A program made the translations under genes and the position numbers. From contig NC_083561.1 in the NCBI RefSeq assembly GCF_019925205.1, forward strand, positions 16,739,217 to 16,803,216: a DNA stretch of 64,000 nt. The letters are read 5' to 3'. The notes beneath the pieces were generated by a model that saw only the letters and a list, made by a program, of their open reading frames with translations, had not been told where the DNA came from and did no database searches. Below, in pieces: positions 34,998 to 46,892 of the stretch (within the stretch, counting starts at the first letter, position 1; each line of letters begins with the position of its first letter). Source of the stretch: Metopolophium dirhodum. Taxonomy: Eukaryota; Arthropoda; Insecta; Hemiptera; Aphididae.

Positions 34998-36233
34998 CAG
35001 TGGCGGTTCTGGCATTAAATTTTTGAGGAGGCAACAATATTGTACCCTTCTAGACATGTTATCGCAAATCCCCCCAGTTCTCAAAACTCATTTTGTTTAA
35101 AAACAATATTTTTTCTTTAAAAATCTGTCAGAAGATTTTCATTTTCACTATTTCTTATAATTTAAGTACCTAACTAGTAATTATTAATTATGTAATTCGG
35201 CGCTCACACTCACAGTACCTATTACACAGAAAATAAAATAATACAATTTAATTCATAATATGAATAATAAACATAATATATTATTGTTGTTATACCATTG
35301 CTAAAGATAATAACTTATTAATGATAACGTGCAGTAAAGCACGGACTAAGATATACATTACTGGACACAACAAGGTTGGAGGGTGTGGGGGGTTGACCAC
35401 GAAATACACAAACTACATTTCGTGGTCAACCCCCCACATGTAGTTCAACAGGCGGAGTTCGGGGGGATATTTTCCTTTTAGTATTACTAGCCCTAGCTTT
35501 GTGAATACTTACGGAACTAGACATTTGTATGCTAAAAGGAAAATATCCCCCCGAACTCCGCCTGTTGTACTACATTTCGTAACCACAATATTCATCTCGT
35601 GTCCAGTCCTGTATATCTTAGTCCGTGCCGTAAAGTAGTGATATAATATAATGATTAATCGTCAGCCACTGGGGCGCTGCAAGTCACAGCCTGTGACGGA
35701 GGCCAAGGTTCTTAGATAACATTATATTCTAAAAAGTATAATCTAAAAACCTTGAACGGAGGCTACGGTTATGTGTAGTCTCCACAGAGAATCGCGCATG
35801 CGCTATTCACATATTTTATGTGCGTCTGTGTGTGTAAATTTGTGTACACATGTATTATCGATAATGGCGGCGACAGTTGCCTCCTGTGGGTAAGTGGGTA
35901 GCCGCCGCTGTCACGGGACGCATGGAGGGGCGCCGTACTATGTAGTAACGCATATCAGTATAATATTAATATTATATTCGCCTGTTGCGCACGGGCACTG
36001 GCGACTGGCCAGTCTCTAACTTATGGGCGCCACGATACCGGGCATGGTACACTCCATAGTCCCTTCAATACATAATTTAAAATACATGTTTTATTTATTT
36101 CCATTTTATAATAGTGTCTATATTTGAAAATATAAACACAATATTTTATAATTTAAATAATATTAATCACGTATTTTCTCTTATTTTCAAGGGAGGCACT
36201 GCCTCCCTTGCCTCCCCGAGAAAACCGCCACTG
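34998..36233. mobile_element. Non-autonomous hAT element with perfect 8-bp target duplication
   Basis: The ends CAGTGGCGGTTCTGGC and AGAAAACCGCCACTG are inverted copies, and the flanks carry identical TTGTAACT at 34990-34997 and 36234-36241. An 8-bp duplication with CAGTGGCG termini is the hAT signature. The 1.24-kb body has GAGGAGGCAACAATATTG on the left and GGGAGGCACTGCCTCCCTTG on the right, a hairpin formed by CCAAGGTTCTTAGATAA/TATAATCTAAAAACCTTG near 35703-35750, a CpG-rich stretch at 35770-35940, and a nested second element (35340-35627). No transposase is encoded. The intact duplication and well-preserved ends point to a fairly recent insertion. Confidence 0.88.
35340..35627. mobile_element. 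Nested foldback MITE with internal hairpin
   Basis: The ends CACGGACTAAGATATACA and TGTATATCTTAGTCCGTG are perfect inverted copies. Further in, GTTCAACAGGCGGAGTTCGG plus GGGGATATTTTCCTTTTAG is mirrored on the other side. The left arm alone also holds a near-perfect hairpin, TTGACCACGAAAT against ATTTCGTGGTCAA. Flanks CAGTAAAG and CCGTAAAG agree at 7 of 8 bases, suggesting an 8-bp target duplication. It lies wholly inside the 34998-36233 hAT element and is therefore younger. Confidence 0.75.
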
Positions 36234-36317
36234 TTGTAACTTCTTTAGACATGTCATTCAACATAGAATGCATTGTGACAGTTTTTGTATAATTTGGTAC
36301 ATAGTTAAATTATATTA

Positions 36318-36877
36318 TTATATAATTACATTAATGGGCTGAAATAAATTCATAATTTTACCTTTGTCATTAACTTCTAATGTTTTATTAAACGTGTAAG
36401 GTAATATAGTATCACAATAGAAAGGTTCCGTTAGAGTGGCGAGATTCACCTAAAATAAATCTTAGTAATGGGTAATCTTAATTGATCATCATTTGGTACT
36501 ACCACAGAATAATTAATTTTCTTATTTATAATTTTTTTAAGATGTTTAAATGTCGTTTTGTACAACACCACATTTTGTTTCCTATAGTTCAACACCCATT
36601 TTATTACTCTATCGGCAGTACACCTACCTTTAACCAGAGGCATTTTTAATTTACCAATTAATCTATTGGTACATTTTTCAATATTTACATAAAATGGAAA
36701 TAACTGTTACGATTTTGGCTTTTTTCTTTTTACTGATTTTTATACTACTTCCTGTACCGTGTTAATACTGCTCGGTTCAATAGTAGTACTATTTCTACTT
36801 TCAACCACGTACTTAGACTGAGTAGACTCCTGATTTTTTTTTCTCATAACTCGCGCCTTTTGGGGTTTAGTTACCAT
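36318..36877 (-). pseudogene. Broken reading frame of unknown family
   Basis: On the minus strand an ATG at 36877 starts MVTKPQKARVMRKKNQESTQ and one frame can be followed for about 145 codons, through TNRLIGKLKMPLVKGRCTA, VIKWVLNYRKQN and DDQLRLPITKIYFR, with two in-frame TAA stops after VQEVV and RKKKP-type residues. After 36446 a one-base shift opens VNLATLTEPFYCDTILPYTF and continues to a stop at 36318. The composition looks like real protein (basic N-terminus, mixed helical C-terminus) and CpG-rich leader-like DNA lies upstream at 36880-37100. I do not recognise the family. Two stops plus a frameshift make it a pseudogene or a decayed transposon gene, unless introns or sequence errors explain them. 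Confidence 0.5.
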
Positions 36878-36879
36878 CT

Positions 36880-37110
36880 TTAATGTAGACAAATTTTGTT
36901 TTAAACACGCTCGAACGCCGAACGTGAGACGGAACACGAAAATACGGAATGCACCGATTACCGATAGTGAACCATGTCCATGTGTTAGTGAGTTGTATGT
37001 GTCTAGCGGAGGGGGAAAGCAATAGCAGTGGGATATGTACGCCGCCGTCACAAGAATCCCCGTCACCCGTCCCCGTCCACATTACGCGTTTAATACGGCA
37101 GCTGGTGGCG
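36880..37110 (-). promoter_or_regulatory. CpG-richer block upstream of the broken minus-strand frame
   Basis: Contains CACGCTCGAACGCCGAACGTG, GTACGCCGCCGTCAC and CCCCGTCACCCGTCCCCGTC. Its position directly before the ATG at 36877 would suit a promoter and 5' leader. Two open frames cross it, but in conflicting frames and without domains. Confidence 0.3.
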
Positions 37111-37429
37111 AAAGTTATATAAAATGATCACTAAAATATCCACTGTCTTTTGCTCATAACTGAAATATTATTCAACCGATTCCATAGAAAATTATAAAAT
37201 CACGTAACCTATGATTTCCTCGATCGATTGATACATCATTCTAACGATTTGGTCCATTTATTAGACCTACAGCCTTTAATAAAGCATACCATAATATTAA
37301 CACTTATTAAATGGGAATGTTTAGGTTTCTGTATATATACACGGTCGAAGTGCTTCGCCTTCTTTTTTTTTTCTTAGCTCGCGGCACTCGGCAGTATTTT
37401 CTCCCACTTAATGCGCCAAGGCCTCGAAT

Positions 37430-37715
37430 GTGCACACGAAATTTATTGGAGAACCGGTCCGCGAGACAAAGCGAGAAGCGGCTGTCGTGATTCCAGATTT
37501 AATTATAATATTTCCTTAAAAAGTGTGCATGTTTCTTTTAATAAGTTAGTTTCTAACTATACGATTTAGATGATTTTTACAAAAGTATCATCCGCAAAAT
37601 TTGTCTGATGTTTTGCACTTCACTAGGTATTCGTTGATTCAGTAGATAATTAGTAATTTTTTCTGAAAAAAAACACTAATATTTTACACGGTTTAAATGG
37701 GAAACTCTTGCTTCG
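37430..37715 (+). repeat. Repeat family B, copy 3
   Basis: Diverged match to 15535-15810: GGAGAACCGGTCCGCGAG for GGAGAACCGATCGGCAC, then GTGATTCCAGATTTAATTAT, CTATACGATTTAGATGATTT, TTGTCTGATGTTTTGC and GGGAAACTCTTGC. It begins close to the core, so the left block is missing. Confidence 0.65.
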
Positions 37716-37737
37716 AAATCATATTATTGATACACCA

Positions 37738-37836
37738 TAGATCTATAAATTAATGGACAGCGCTTAGAGAGAAAGGTTAGGGTGCATTGATGGCAGGGCA
37801 GAGTGGAATCGTTGTCCATTAGTTTATAGGTCTACA
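37738..37836. mobile_element. 99-bp MITE
   Basis: ATAGATCTATAAATTAATGG ACA on the left is mirrored by TGTCCATTAGTTTATAGGTC TAC on the right, 3 differences in 23. The middle is GGGCAGAGTGGAATCG-like unique sequence. No target duplication identified. Confidence 0.6.
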
Positions 37837-39987
37837 GGATACACTGTCATGCCGCCGTTATTATTTTTACTTAGCTGAGATATTAGTAGAATTTCCAAAT
37901 ATCCAAACAAATTTTAGGCAATAGCCATTTTTAATATTCGAATTTTTAATTTTATTATTAAGTGTTGATAAATATGCTTAAGCTTAGAAAAAAGCTTAAA
38001 AATGTATTATAAAATATTATTGAAAATATGAGAGTTACATTCACATAAATAAAACGGTTGCTGTAATCACTACCTTTAGCCATAAACTATAAGATATATT
38101 ATTTTGATCTTAGGCCGGATACTTAAATAACACTTGCCCAAGTTATAAAGTCATATTATCATCACATATATTATGAATAAATAATAATTTATAAATTTAA
38201 ATAACCGATCATCGCGTCATTTTCGTACAATTTCATATTTTGTTTTCCATAATAGTGTATTAGTGTGTATTAAATATTATAGTATAAAGTTTGTACAATT
38301 TGGAAATATAATTTTATAACTTTTTTAAATAGATGTAGGTATTTTTTCATGAATATCCATTTAATAGTTTTTACAATTATAAGTCATAGGTGAAAATTGA
38401 ATAAGGGTTTGAAGGGTAGCTAGCCTCCTAAATCACTTGTAACAGTTGTAACACTACAAAAATTCTAGGAAATTAAATCTTTTGAAATTGTTTAAAAATA
38501 TGTTTATGCATATAGTAGCCTCTTAAATTTTTTTTAAATTTAAGGACAGATATTATGGATATACCTTTTATTATTACTAGGGCTTATCTATTCTTTATAA
38601 CAAACTTTGAATTAGGTACTATTAAATTCAATTTTAAATCTTTTATTTTGCAAATATTTGCATTTTTGATTTATTAGGTCTTCTAACTTATCTCGGCCCA
38701 AGTCAGTTTTTCGGTTTTATTACTTTTCACGATTTTTTTATATTTTCCGTCAATTATAACTTTTTACACATGTTTTATGAATTATTTTTATTTACTTAAA
38801 TTTTTTCTTATATGTACTGCATATTTTAAACATTTTGTACACACGTCATATTAAATTAATAATATCTTAATTAAAAGTATTAAATTTTACTCTATCAAAT
38901 TTTATATGTTTTTTTAAAATTATGATTCTTCAACGGGTATACTTAGATATCTATATAGTTAATTTTATACAGTACTGAAATATTATTTAAATTATACTGA
39001 GAATTTAAAGCATTTTTGCAAACTTTTTATTTGAATATATTTCTACAAAATTGACATGCCTGTTACAATATGTTGATTATTTACATAATAGGTATATATA
39101 ATATATATAATATGTCACTGAGGTAATAAGGTATTTTGCATCAAATCGATAGCCCATATTATTATTTAATGATATTACTGACTCTACAGCTATTTTAATT
39201 GTATTAAATAAATAAATAAATTACATGTTGAAAATAACACTCTGGACTAATAAAACATTTCTGAAATATATTTAATCTAACCTAACCTATTGTTTGAAGT
39301 AATAATGTTCCTATTACAATTTTTAACTTTATCAAATATTATTATTTCCTCTGGGCAACCCTGCCACCTCACTCGTCTCTAAACTTTAAATGCATGTACA
39401 AATAAGAAATTATTAATTCGAATGTTTTTACTCAGGAATAACAACAAGTTATAACAATGCCCAACACTTACAAATATGCATCTAATTATATAGATAATCA
39501 ACGTTGTAAACAATGTAATTATCTTAATTTAAAGTAAAAATATGTAATGATAAATTAATAAATTAAAATAAATGTATTATTTGTCTTCCTACCTTTATAG
39601 TCGTTGTTTGTAAATTGATGTATCCTCGTCCCTCGATCACCAATTTTCACGAGATATACCTTTGATTGTTGAGTTGATGACATATTCATAATATAATAAT
39701 ATTATAGTATCGAGGTGCTTAATGTAGTTTACTCCGTTATTGTTAAACGCACGATAATAATAAAGGAACACTATTCTTCTGTGATAGGTAACTACGCGAT
39801 AAGTGAAATCAAAAGTATAATCAAACTTTTGTACCTAAACCGACGAACGTACGGCGCTGTATTATTTTTATAACAAAATGACTGTTGTTCGCACTTTAGA
39901 ATGTTCGCGTTGTGGTAGGCACCAATGTAGTAGCTGGCAAAATAACTTATTTAATTGAGTGGCGACGGTCCCGCATTCTGATGGTCG
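37837..39987. other. Long AT-rich interval without genes
   Basis: No exon, inverted repeat or family match. CTAACCTAACCTATT at 39279 is a short TTAGG-like run. Toward 39890-40020 GC content rises and CCAGTGGTTCACC at 39999 could be a solitary hAT end. Confidence 0.35.
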
Positions 39988-40499
39988 TTTTCCAAAAGCC
40001 AGTGGTTCACCTTCTATGGTATTCTAGTCGTAAATACTTAAAAATAATAACTTAAAAACTTAACTGCAAATTTGTAAAAAGTATATGAAAAAAATCAATT
40101 TTGCAAATATTTATCATGTCCATATTGGTGTGGCCTTAGCTATCAGTGTATCTACTTTCCGACGAATAATAAAAATAATTTGGGAAAGCTCACTGCAAGC
40201 GTGCTAAATTCTTTGCTCCAATACATATTTTAATACAACGCAATAAATTATAATTCCATAGATTTACAATTTACGTACAGTAACTGCGGACAATAAATAA
40301 ATAATAATTCAAAATTTATAATATCAAGAATCGTTAATTCGTAACTATGCACTGCCGTACTGGTAACTAACAGACGGACGAACACAACGGGGATAAAAGT
40401 TGTTCTAAACATTAATTTTTAGAAACCTAAAACATTATTATTATCCGATACTAATTTATACCTATTTAAATTGATCTATATAGTACTAAATAGTACCTA

Positions 40500-40949
40500 G
40501 GAACTATTATGTGCATATTCTGTCCGTAGTCCGTAGGACTCATGCGAATTATACACGGCCGGTCGTGGTTTAAATTGTTTACCGTTTCACGTTTGGGAAT
40601 CAATTTAAATATGCAGACAACCGCAGCAGTATACTCCGACCCCACGATAATCCGTCTGCGCTTCGATATATATAGTAATGCGTCACGTCTGTTTTCTCCC
40701 ACCGTGGTGCCGCCATTCCAACTATTCGGCAACCCGGCAAAGCGCAGCCACGGACGCGTTTTTACGATTGGACCCTCGTGGACCGACCGAAGTATAGTTT
40801 CTAATATCCTTGGTTTTCCCTTGCAGTTCTTGCAATCTGCTATTCAGAACCATCAATGGTTTCGTGAGGCCATAAAACGCAAATAAAAGCGACAGCTATC
40901 AAAGTCCAATTGTTCCACTAAAAATATTTCAGTTAACCTTGATATTTCT
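40500..40949. other. GC-richer block with overlapping open frames on both strands
   Basis: A 114-codon plus-strand frame (40542-40886) and an 88-codon minus-strand frame (40466-40732) overlap. Neither shows a recognisable domain, signal peptide or splice structure. CpG content suggests a promoter-like or transposon-derived block. I do not call a gene. Confidence 0.3.
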
Positions 40950-41025
40950 CCGGAGGCTTGGCATGATATTGTACACGTATCGTCATTTAATATCTGTGTT
41001 TAAACACGTCGTGCCGAGCCTCCGG
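40950..41025. mobile_element. 76-bp inverted-repeat element
   Basis: CCGGAGGCTTGGCATGA (40950-40966) and TCGTGCCGAGCCTCCGG (41009-41025) are inverted copies with two mismatches around a 42-bp AT-rich loop. Confidence 0.6.
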
Positions 41026-41227
41026 CGACTGCAAAATGTAAAAACGGACATCTCTTTGATTGTTGCTTCTATGGTGGGGCGTATGTAGTACCATATGACG
41101 TAGTTCATATCTATGGTACCAACTACCAACTTACTACCGACCTCTGGTATTTACATAGACGTTAATAAGGTATAATATGCTAATATTAAGGGGTGTGTGG
41201 GGGGGGAGAATCCCTGTGCCTTTTTTT

Positions 41228-41404
41228 TTGGTTTCTGAGCAGACCGATAATTGTATTGATAATGTTTTTATTTTATTTTTCCGTCATCACCTTTTAGTGC
41301 AGTAAAAATGCTTCGATTTTCTACTTCGGCATATTCTCTGTTAGGAAAGTGAATCTAGTTGGTATTTTGGGGGCAAAAGTGAAAAATTCTCATTAGTTTT
41401 CAAG
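41228..41404 (+). repeat. Repeat family A, 5'-end fragment
   Basis: TTTCTGAGCAGACCGATAAT, then CGTCATCACCTTTTAGTGCA and GTGAATCTAGTTGGTATTTT, matches the left section of the 17.7-kb copy. It abuts an inverted copy at 41406, giving a head-to-head arrangement. Confidence 0.65.
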
Positions 41405-41405
41405 G

Positions 41406-42148
41406 TGGAAAAAACAACAAAAAAAAGGCAAGCAAGTAGGTGTTGCTCTGCTGTACAGTAGGTTAAAAGTGAGTCGTTGTGATGGATGATGTTAAATTTG
41501 AATTCAATGATATAATATCATTGTATAAGAAAAACGATTCTGAGGGAAACGGTCAGTGAACCTATGATATTACTTAGTATATTATTTTATTGATGATATT
41601 ATTGTGAATAAAGTAATTTATATATAACCTATTTACGCATGGAACTATGTTTTAAATTTTCAATTCTTAGATATAAAAGTTGAACATTTTATACATTTTT
41701 AACTACAAAATAATTATTAAATTTTAAATTTGATACATTTTGTCAAAATTTAAACTACTAATGCTTTTAAAAAATTATTGTGCCTATGTATTTTTAATAT
41801 TTTTAACTGCTATTGTAACAATATATCAGGGCCTTGTATTAAATTTTCACAAATTTTATTGACAATTATACAAAAAAAACTAAAAAATTTAAAACTATCC
41901 GTCCGTAAACAGCTCAAAAAGAGTCAAAATGTTATGGTGTATAGAAAATAAAAATATAAACATTCATTTTTGAATTACAACAAAATAACAAAACCGCTAT
42001 ATGGGCAATCGAATAAATATCCAATCTTGCAAAAATATGAACTTCAAACGCTCATCAAAATTTAAGTAGACATTTTTTTTTTTGATAAAGGTAGACAAAC
42101 TTATGAGGAATCTTGTATTAGATTTTCAATTCTTAGATTTAAATAGAA
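41406..42148 (-). repeat. Repeat family A, inverted copy
   Basis: Starts with the inverted tail GTTGCTCTGCTGTACAGTAG, passes through the palindrome CAATGATATAATATCATTG and GATTCTGAGGGAAACGGTC, and continues antisense to CTTAGATTTAAATAGAAAA. Its body is most like the diverged 4568-5185 copy, with the same wording around TAATTATTAAATTTTAAATT. Confidence 0.75.
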
Positions 42149-42149
42149 A

Positions 42150-43575
42150 AAGGTGGGTAAGTGGATGTCGCTCTGCTGTACAGTAGGTTACAAGTAGGTC
42201 ACTGTAATGGATATTCTTAAATTTGAATTCAATGATATAATATCATTGTATAAGAAAAACGATTCTAAGCGATAACGGCCAGTCAGCCTATGATATTACC
42301 AAGTATATTTGATGATATTATTGCGAATAAAGTAATTTATATATAACCTATTTACGTGGAACCTTGTTTTAAATTTTTAATCCTTAGCTACAAAAGTTGA
42401 ACATTTTATAAATTTTGAACTACAAAATAATTATTAAATTTTAAAAGTGATAAATTTTGTCAACATTTGAACTTCAAATATTGCCTATGTATTTATGGTA
42501 TTTTTCAACTTTTATTGTAACGACATATCAGGAGCCTTGTATTAAATTTTCACGCTTTTTTACCCATCAAATAAAATTTAATTGATATTTATAGAAAAAA
42601 AAACTAAAAAAATTGAAAACTGACAATGTCCCTAAATAGCTCAAAAAGAGTCTAATTATTTTCAAAATGTTATGGTGTATAGAAAATGCTAATATAAACG
42701 TTCAGTCGAAATTTCATGTATCTACAGTTATTCGTTTTTGAATAGCAATAAATTAACAAATCGCCACATGAGAAATCGAGTGAATATCCAATACTGTAAA
42801 ATTATTAATTTCAAAAGCTCGTAAAAATTGAATTTAATTTGCTTGTAGACATTTTTTTTTCTGTTAAAGGTATACAAACTTATGAGGAATCTTGTATTTC
42901 ATTTTCAAATCTTAGATTTAAAAAGAACAATTTTTTATGAACTCTCAACTTTCAATTCTCATTTTTTCGTATTTTGTCAAGATTTTAACTTTAAATGCTT
43001 ATAAAAAATTACTTTGCCTATGTATTTTTAATATTTTTAAATGTCATTGTAACAATATATTAGGAGCCTTCTATTAAATTGTTAAGCTTTTTTACCCAAC
43101 AAATAAAGTTTTATTGACATTCATAGAAAAAAAGACTAATAAAATTGGAAACAGAAAATGTTCCTAAAAAGTTCAAAACAAATCAATATATTTTAAAAAT
43201 TTTATCGTGTATATAATATGCAAATATAAACGAGCAATGAAAATTTCATGTATATACGTTCATTTGTTTTAGAGTTACACCAAAAACCAAAATCGAGTTT
43301 GTGAAAAACCGATTTTGCGTAAAAATTCCCGTTTTTCCTTAATTTGTTTGTTGTTTTTCCCGGCTCTTTTGAAAACTGTTGGGAATTTTAAATTTTGACC
43401 TTCCCAATGCTCAAACAATTTTCATTTTCCTATCGAACAAGATACTGAAGTTGAAAATCAAAGCATTATTTCAACTACTTATCGTGTAGAGACACAAAAA
43501 TAAAAAAAAAATTTTAAAAAACACACATTGTAAAATCAATACATTCATCGTTCCATTCTAAATCTAAAATATTTA
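42150..43575 (-). repeat. Repeat family A, longest inverted copy
   Basis: Begins AGGTGGGTAAGTGGATGTCG and ends at 43575 with the inverted left end AATCAATACATTCATCG, then TTCTAAATCTAAAAT, so both family ends are present although diverged. Near 43265-43320 it contains AGAGTTACACCAAAAACCAA AATCGA, a phrase also found at 50107 and, inverted, at about 11843, showing internal consistency of the family. Confidence 0.75.
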
Positions 43576-45212
43576 TGAATTTCATTTCAAATTGATCTTT
43601 ATTGAATAAAAAACTAAAAAAATTGAAAACTGATAATGTATGTAAACAGCCCAGAATTAGTCAAAATATTTTGAAAATGTTATGGTTTATAGAAAATGCT
43701 GATATAAATGTTCTAGAGCTACACCAAAAACCAAAATCGAAATTCCAAATTTTTCTTTGGTTTTTTACGGTGCTTTTGAAAACTACTGGAAATTTTTTAC
43801 TTTTGACCCTATGAGATTTTGTTAAATTACAAGTGAATATTTTCTTATTTTACTTTGTTGTAATTCAAAAACCAGTAACTGTATGTACTTGAAATTTTTA
43901 CTATTTTTTAATTTTATTATTTTTATTTTCCATATATGAAAATTAAAAATTTTCAAAATATTTTGACTCTTATTGATCTATTACCTAATAGAATTTTTAA
44001 TTTTTTTTAGATATTTTTCTACAAATGTCAATAAGGCTGATAATATAGCTGAATTTTTAACATGCACTATTTAATTATTAAAAATATAATTTATAGTTAT
44101 CAGATACTAAACATTGAAAAAAATGTCATTGAGGATGTATTATATAAGACATTTACTATGACATATACTTATATAGTATAAGTATAACCAATAGTGTCTG
44201 GTGCAGTTACTTATAGGGTATTTTTTTACTATCCATCAATTATTTAATTTTTGATTGAAATTTTAAAATGTTAATTAAATGTTAGTTAAACTTCAACAAT
44301 ATATACTTTTTTATTATTTAATACATTGCGGTAGTCGAGATAACACGATGATCATAATAGGTAATCTTGGAAATATTTCGGTAGTCGACGTAACACGATT
44401 ATTTACCCAAGTTAGTCAAGATAATACGAAGGTACCACTTATAGCAATTTAAGGTACCTATGAAAATTACTTTGACTCAATTTTCTTTAACACTTTATGT
44501 TAGAATTTTGACCAAACATGTTTAAATTAGCAAATTATTTTGTCAAAATTTATGAAATTAAATAATAAGGTTTGACACTTTATTAAAAGGTTCTACATAA
44601 AGTGATCTTACCGTCATTAAAAAAAAATTATAAATGCATACTTAATATTATGCACAATTTTTTTTTTATTGATATTTCAAATTCAACATTTTATGAAACT
44701 ATATATATAAACCGAAAATAACGACGTTAGTTATTGTGTTATAGTTAAAAATCCATTGAAATTTTTCAACACTAGGTAATACACAACGCATTTATTATTA
44801 TTAACTATAGTACAACATTTTCAGATCCTTAATTTTAAACTTATCATACATACCACATAGGTACGTATTTACACCGTTTTAGTCGATCTACAGTACTTAC
44901 ATCTGTATATAATTTTAACATAATATGAAGTAATATAATAAGTATTACTTACTTATAATATAATGTATGTGATTTTTTTTTGGATACAATTAGTTCAACC
45001 TACCATATTACTAATAGAAAAATTAATTACCAATTGTAATATAAATATGTTATAATAAAACTTGACACACCATCTCCTCACATAATAGTGTTTCGTAAGA
45101 AATTATTTATCATTGAATTAAAATATGACACATCTATTGCAGTGGCTTACTCAATGACGAGGTCAGTACACTCAAAATATACTATACAGGAGAGCGATTT
45201 CCTCAGTTTTTT
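43576..45212. repeat. Diverged family A fragments in both orientations
   Basis: 43576-43812 is antisense family A (AACTAAAAAAATTGAAAACTG; CTACACCAAAAACCAAAATC). From 43815 the sense body reappears (TTGTAATTCAAAAACCAG; AATATTTTGACTCTTATTGA) and a worn 3' tail is visible at 45105-45212 (GACACATCTATTGCAGTGGC; ACTATACAGGAGAGCGATTTC). Between 44060 and 44500 the match is lost; GGTAGTCGAGATAACACGAT and GGTAGTCGACGTAACACGAT form a direct repeat at 44330 and 44380. Confidence 0.55.
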
Positions 45213-46809
45213 TTATTTATTTGTTACACAAAATATATAATATATTTGATTTACTTGAGGCAGGCTTGTATATTGTAAATTGAACAATTTTCAGACACTT
45301 TCAATACTTTTCATCAGTTGAAAACCAAGGATTATAAAAACTGATTCTCTGTTTGAATTATTAGGTATGACTAAAATCGTTACAAATTGTTTTATGATAT
45401 TTAAAACTGTAAATATTAATTGATTATGGATGTAGGCGTATGAAAAGTTAATCAATCTACAGTTCATATTCCCAATTTGTTATTGGACACGTTGTTATCA
45501 TTATTAATGTTTTTATTGTAAAATTACAGTTTAGTTCAGAAAAAAAAACAAGGTATTTGTGTGTTATTGTTTTGGATTTAAAAACAATAAAAAAAATTCT
45601 GAGTACAGTTAGGATAAACTTGCATTTGTAGAAATGTCTTCTACATTGTTTGATATCTGTTAGTAATTTTTACTTATGCTTAATCGAATTATTTGATTTA
45701 AAATGTGTTTACAGAAATTCATTTTTGACTTTTGTCTTAAACAAATGTATACTGTATAGTTGTTTAAAAGCAATATATTTAGTTGATTTTTATATATTCT
45801 TGCGTGTTTAGAACAACTAATACAAACTACCAATGAAAAAGATGATGAATATTATGTACTTAAAGATACTTTATCAATAAACAACAGAATTAACACCTTA
45901 ACATTAAATTAAAAAAGAAACAAACGTAAACTGATCCACTGTTTAATATACTTCAGTGGAAAATAAACTACAATTTATGATTATAAACAATTATTTTTAT
46001 TATTATATTATATTTTATTATAATATTATATTGTTAGTGAGGGAAGAATCCGCTGATCAGACAGTTTTGGCAGAGTTGTCACGTAGTCACGTTCCCACAG
46101 TTGTATATTTAATATTGTTTATACAGTTATAATATAAAAAAAAAAGATAAAATGACAAAAATTCTTTAAACAATACCCGGTTTTACAATCTTAAAAAACA
46201 TGTAATTGCTACAACAGCTCATTATTCTAATTGAAGTTTGATAAGTCTATAGTCTAAGTTTTGTTTTTTAGTTCTTGAAACAATTTCCAATCAAAATGGA
46301 CTTCATGGATTCTCGTTTTGTAGCAAATTAGCATTGTATTTTCTGTTGATTATTCAGTTAAACACAAATCTTTTAATTGTATAGGTAGGTACAATTATTT
46401 TTAACACTTTTAATGGGTAAATGAACAATATTAAATATATAAATACTCACTAGTTTTTAGTATATTAAAGTTTTTTCTCTACTCAATGGTTATATAGTCG
46501 TATACAAGTTTTTATTACACTGCATTTGTCTGAAAATACATTAAGTTAAAATTTTTTTATGTATAAAAATAAGTAGCCAATATACCTAAGTTGGTTGGAT
46601 AGAAGTAAGTAGTAACGCTTCATTATGTTTACTTACCTGTATTAATTTAAATTGAGCAAATACAATAACAGTACTATTAAACGAGGCAGTTTTAAAATTT
46701 AAATATAAATTAATGCAGATAAACAAATAGTCAGGACAATTTATTAAGTTTAAATAAACCTGTGTTTAGTTATATAATGATATACAAAATTAAATATATA
46801 ATATATAGG
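45213..46809. other. AT-rich interval, nothing recognised
   Basis: No exon or repeat family match noticed; several A/T tracts. Confidence 0.35.
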
Positions 46810-46884
46810 CAGTGGCGAAGCATATTTGGGTGTTTCACCCTCTTCCCTTCATTTCATAATCTTGGCTACCAGGATACGCCACTG
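46810..46884. mobile_element. 75-bp hAT-like MITE with near-perfect target duplication
   Basis: The ends CAGTGGCGAAGC and ATACGCCACTG are inverted. Flanks TATATAGG (46802-46809) and CATATAGG (46885-46892) agree at 7 of 8 bases. GGTGTTTCACCC makes a short hairpin inside. It is unusually small for a hAT derivative and is probably a deletion remnant. Confidence 0.75.
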
Positions 46885-46892
46885 CATATAGG

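Noticed and set aside
40466..40886. 114- and 88-codon frames on opposite strands
   Set aside because: No recognisable family, no splice context, and they overlap each other; likely chance in a GC-richer block.
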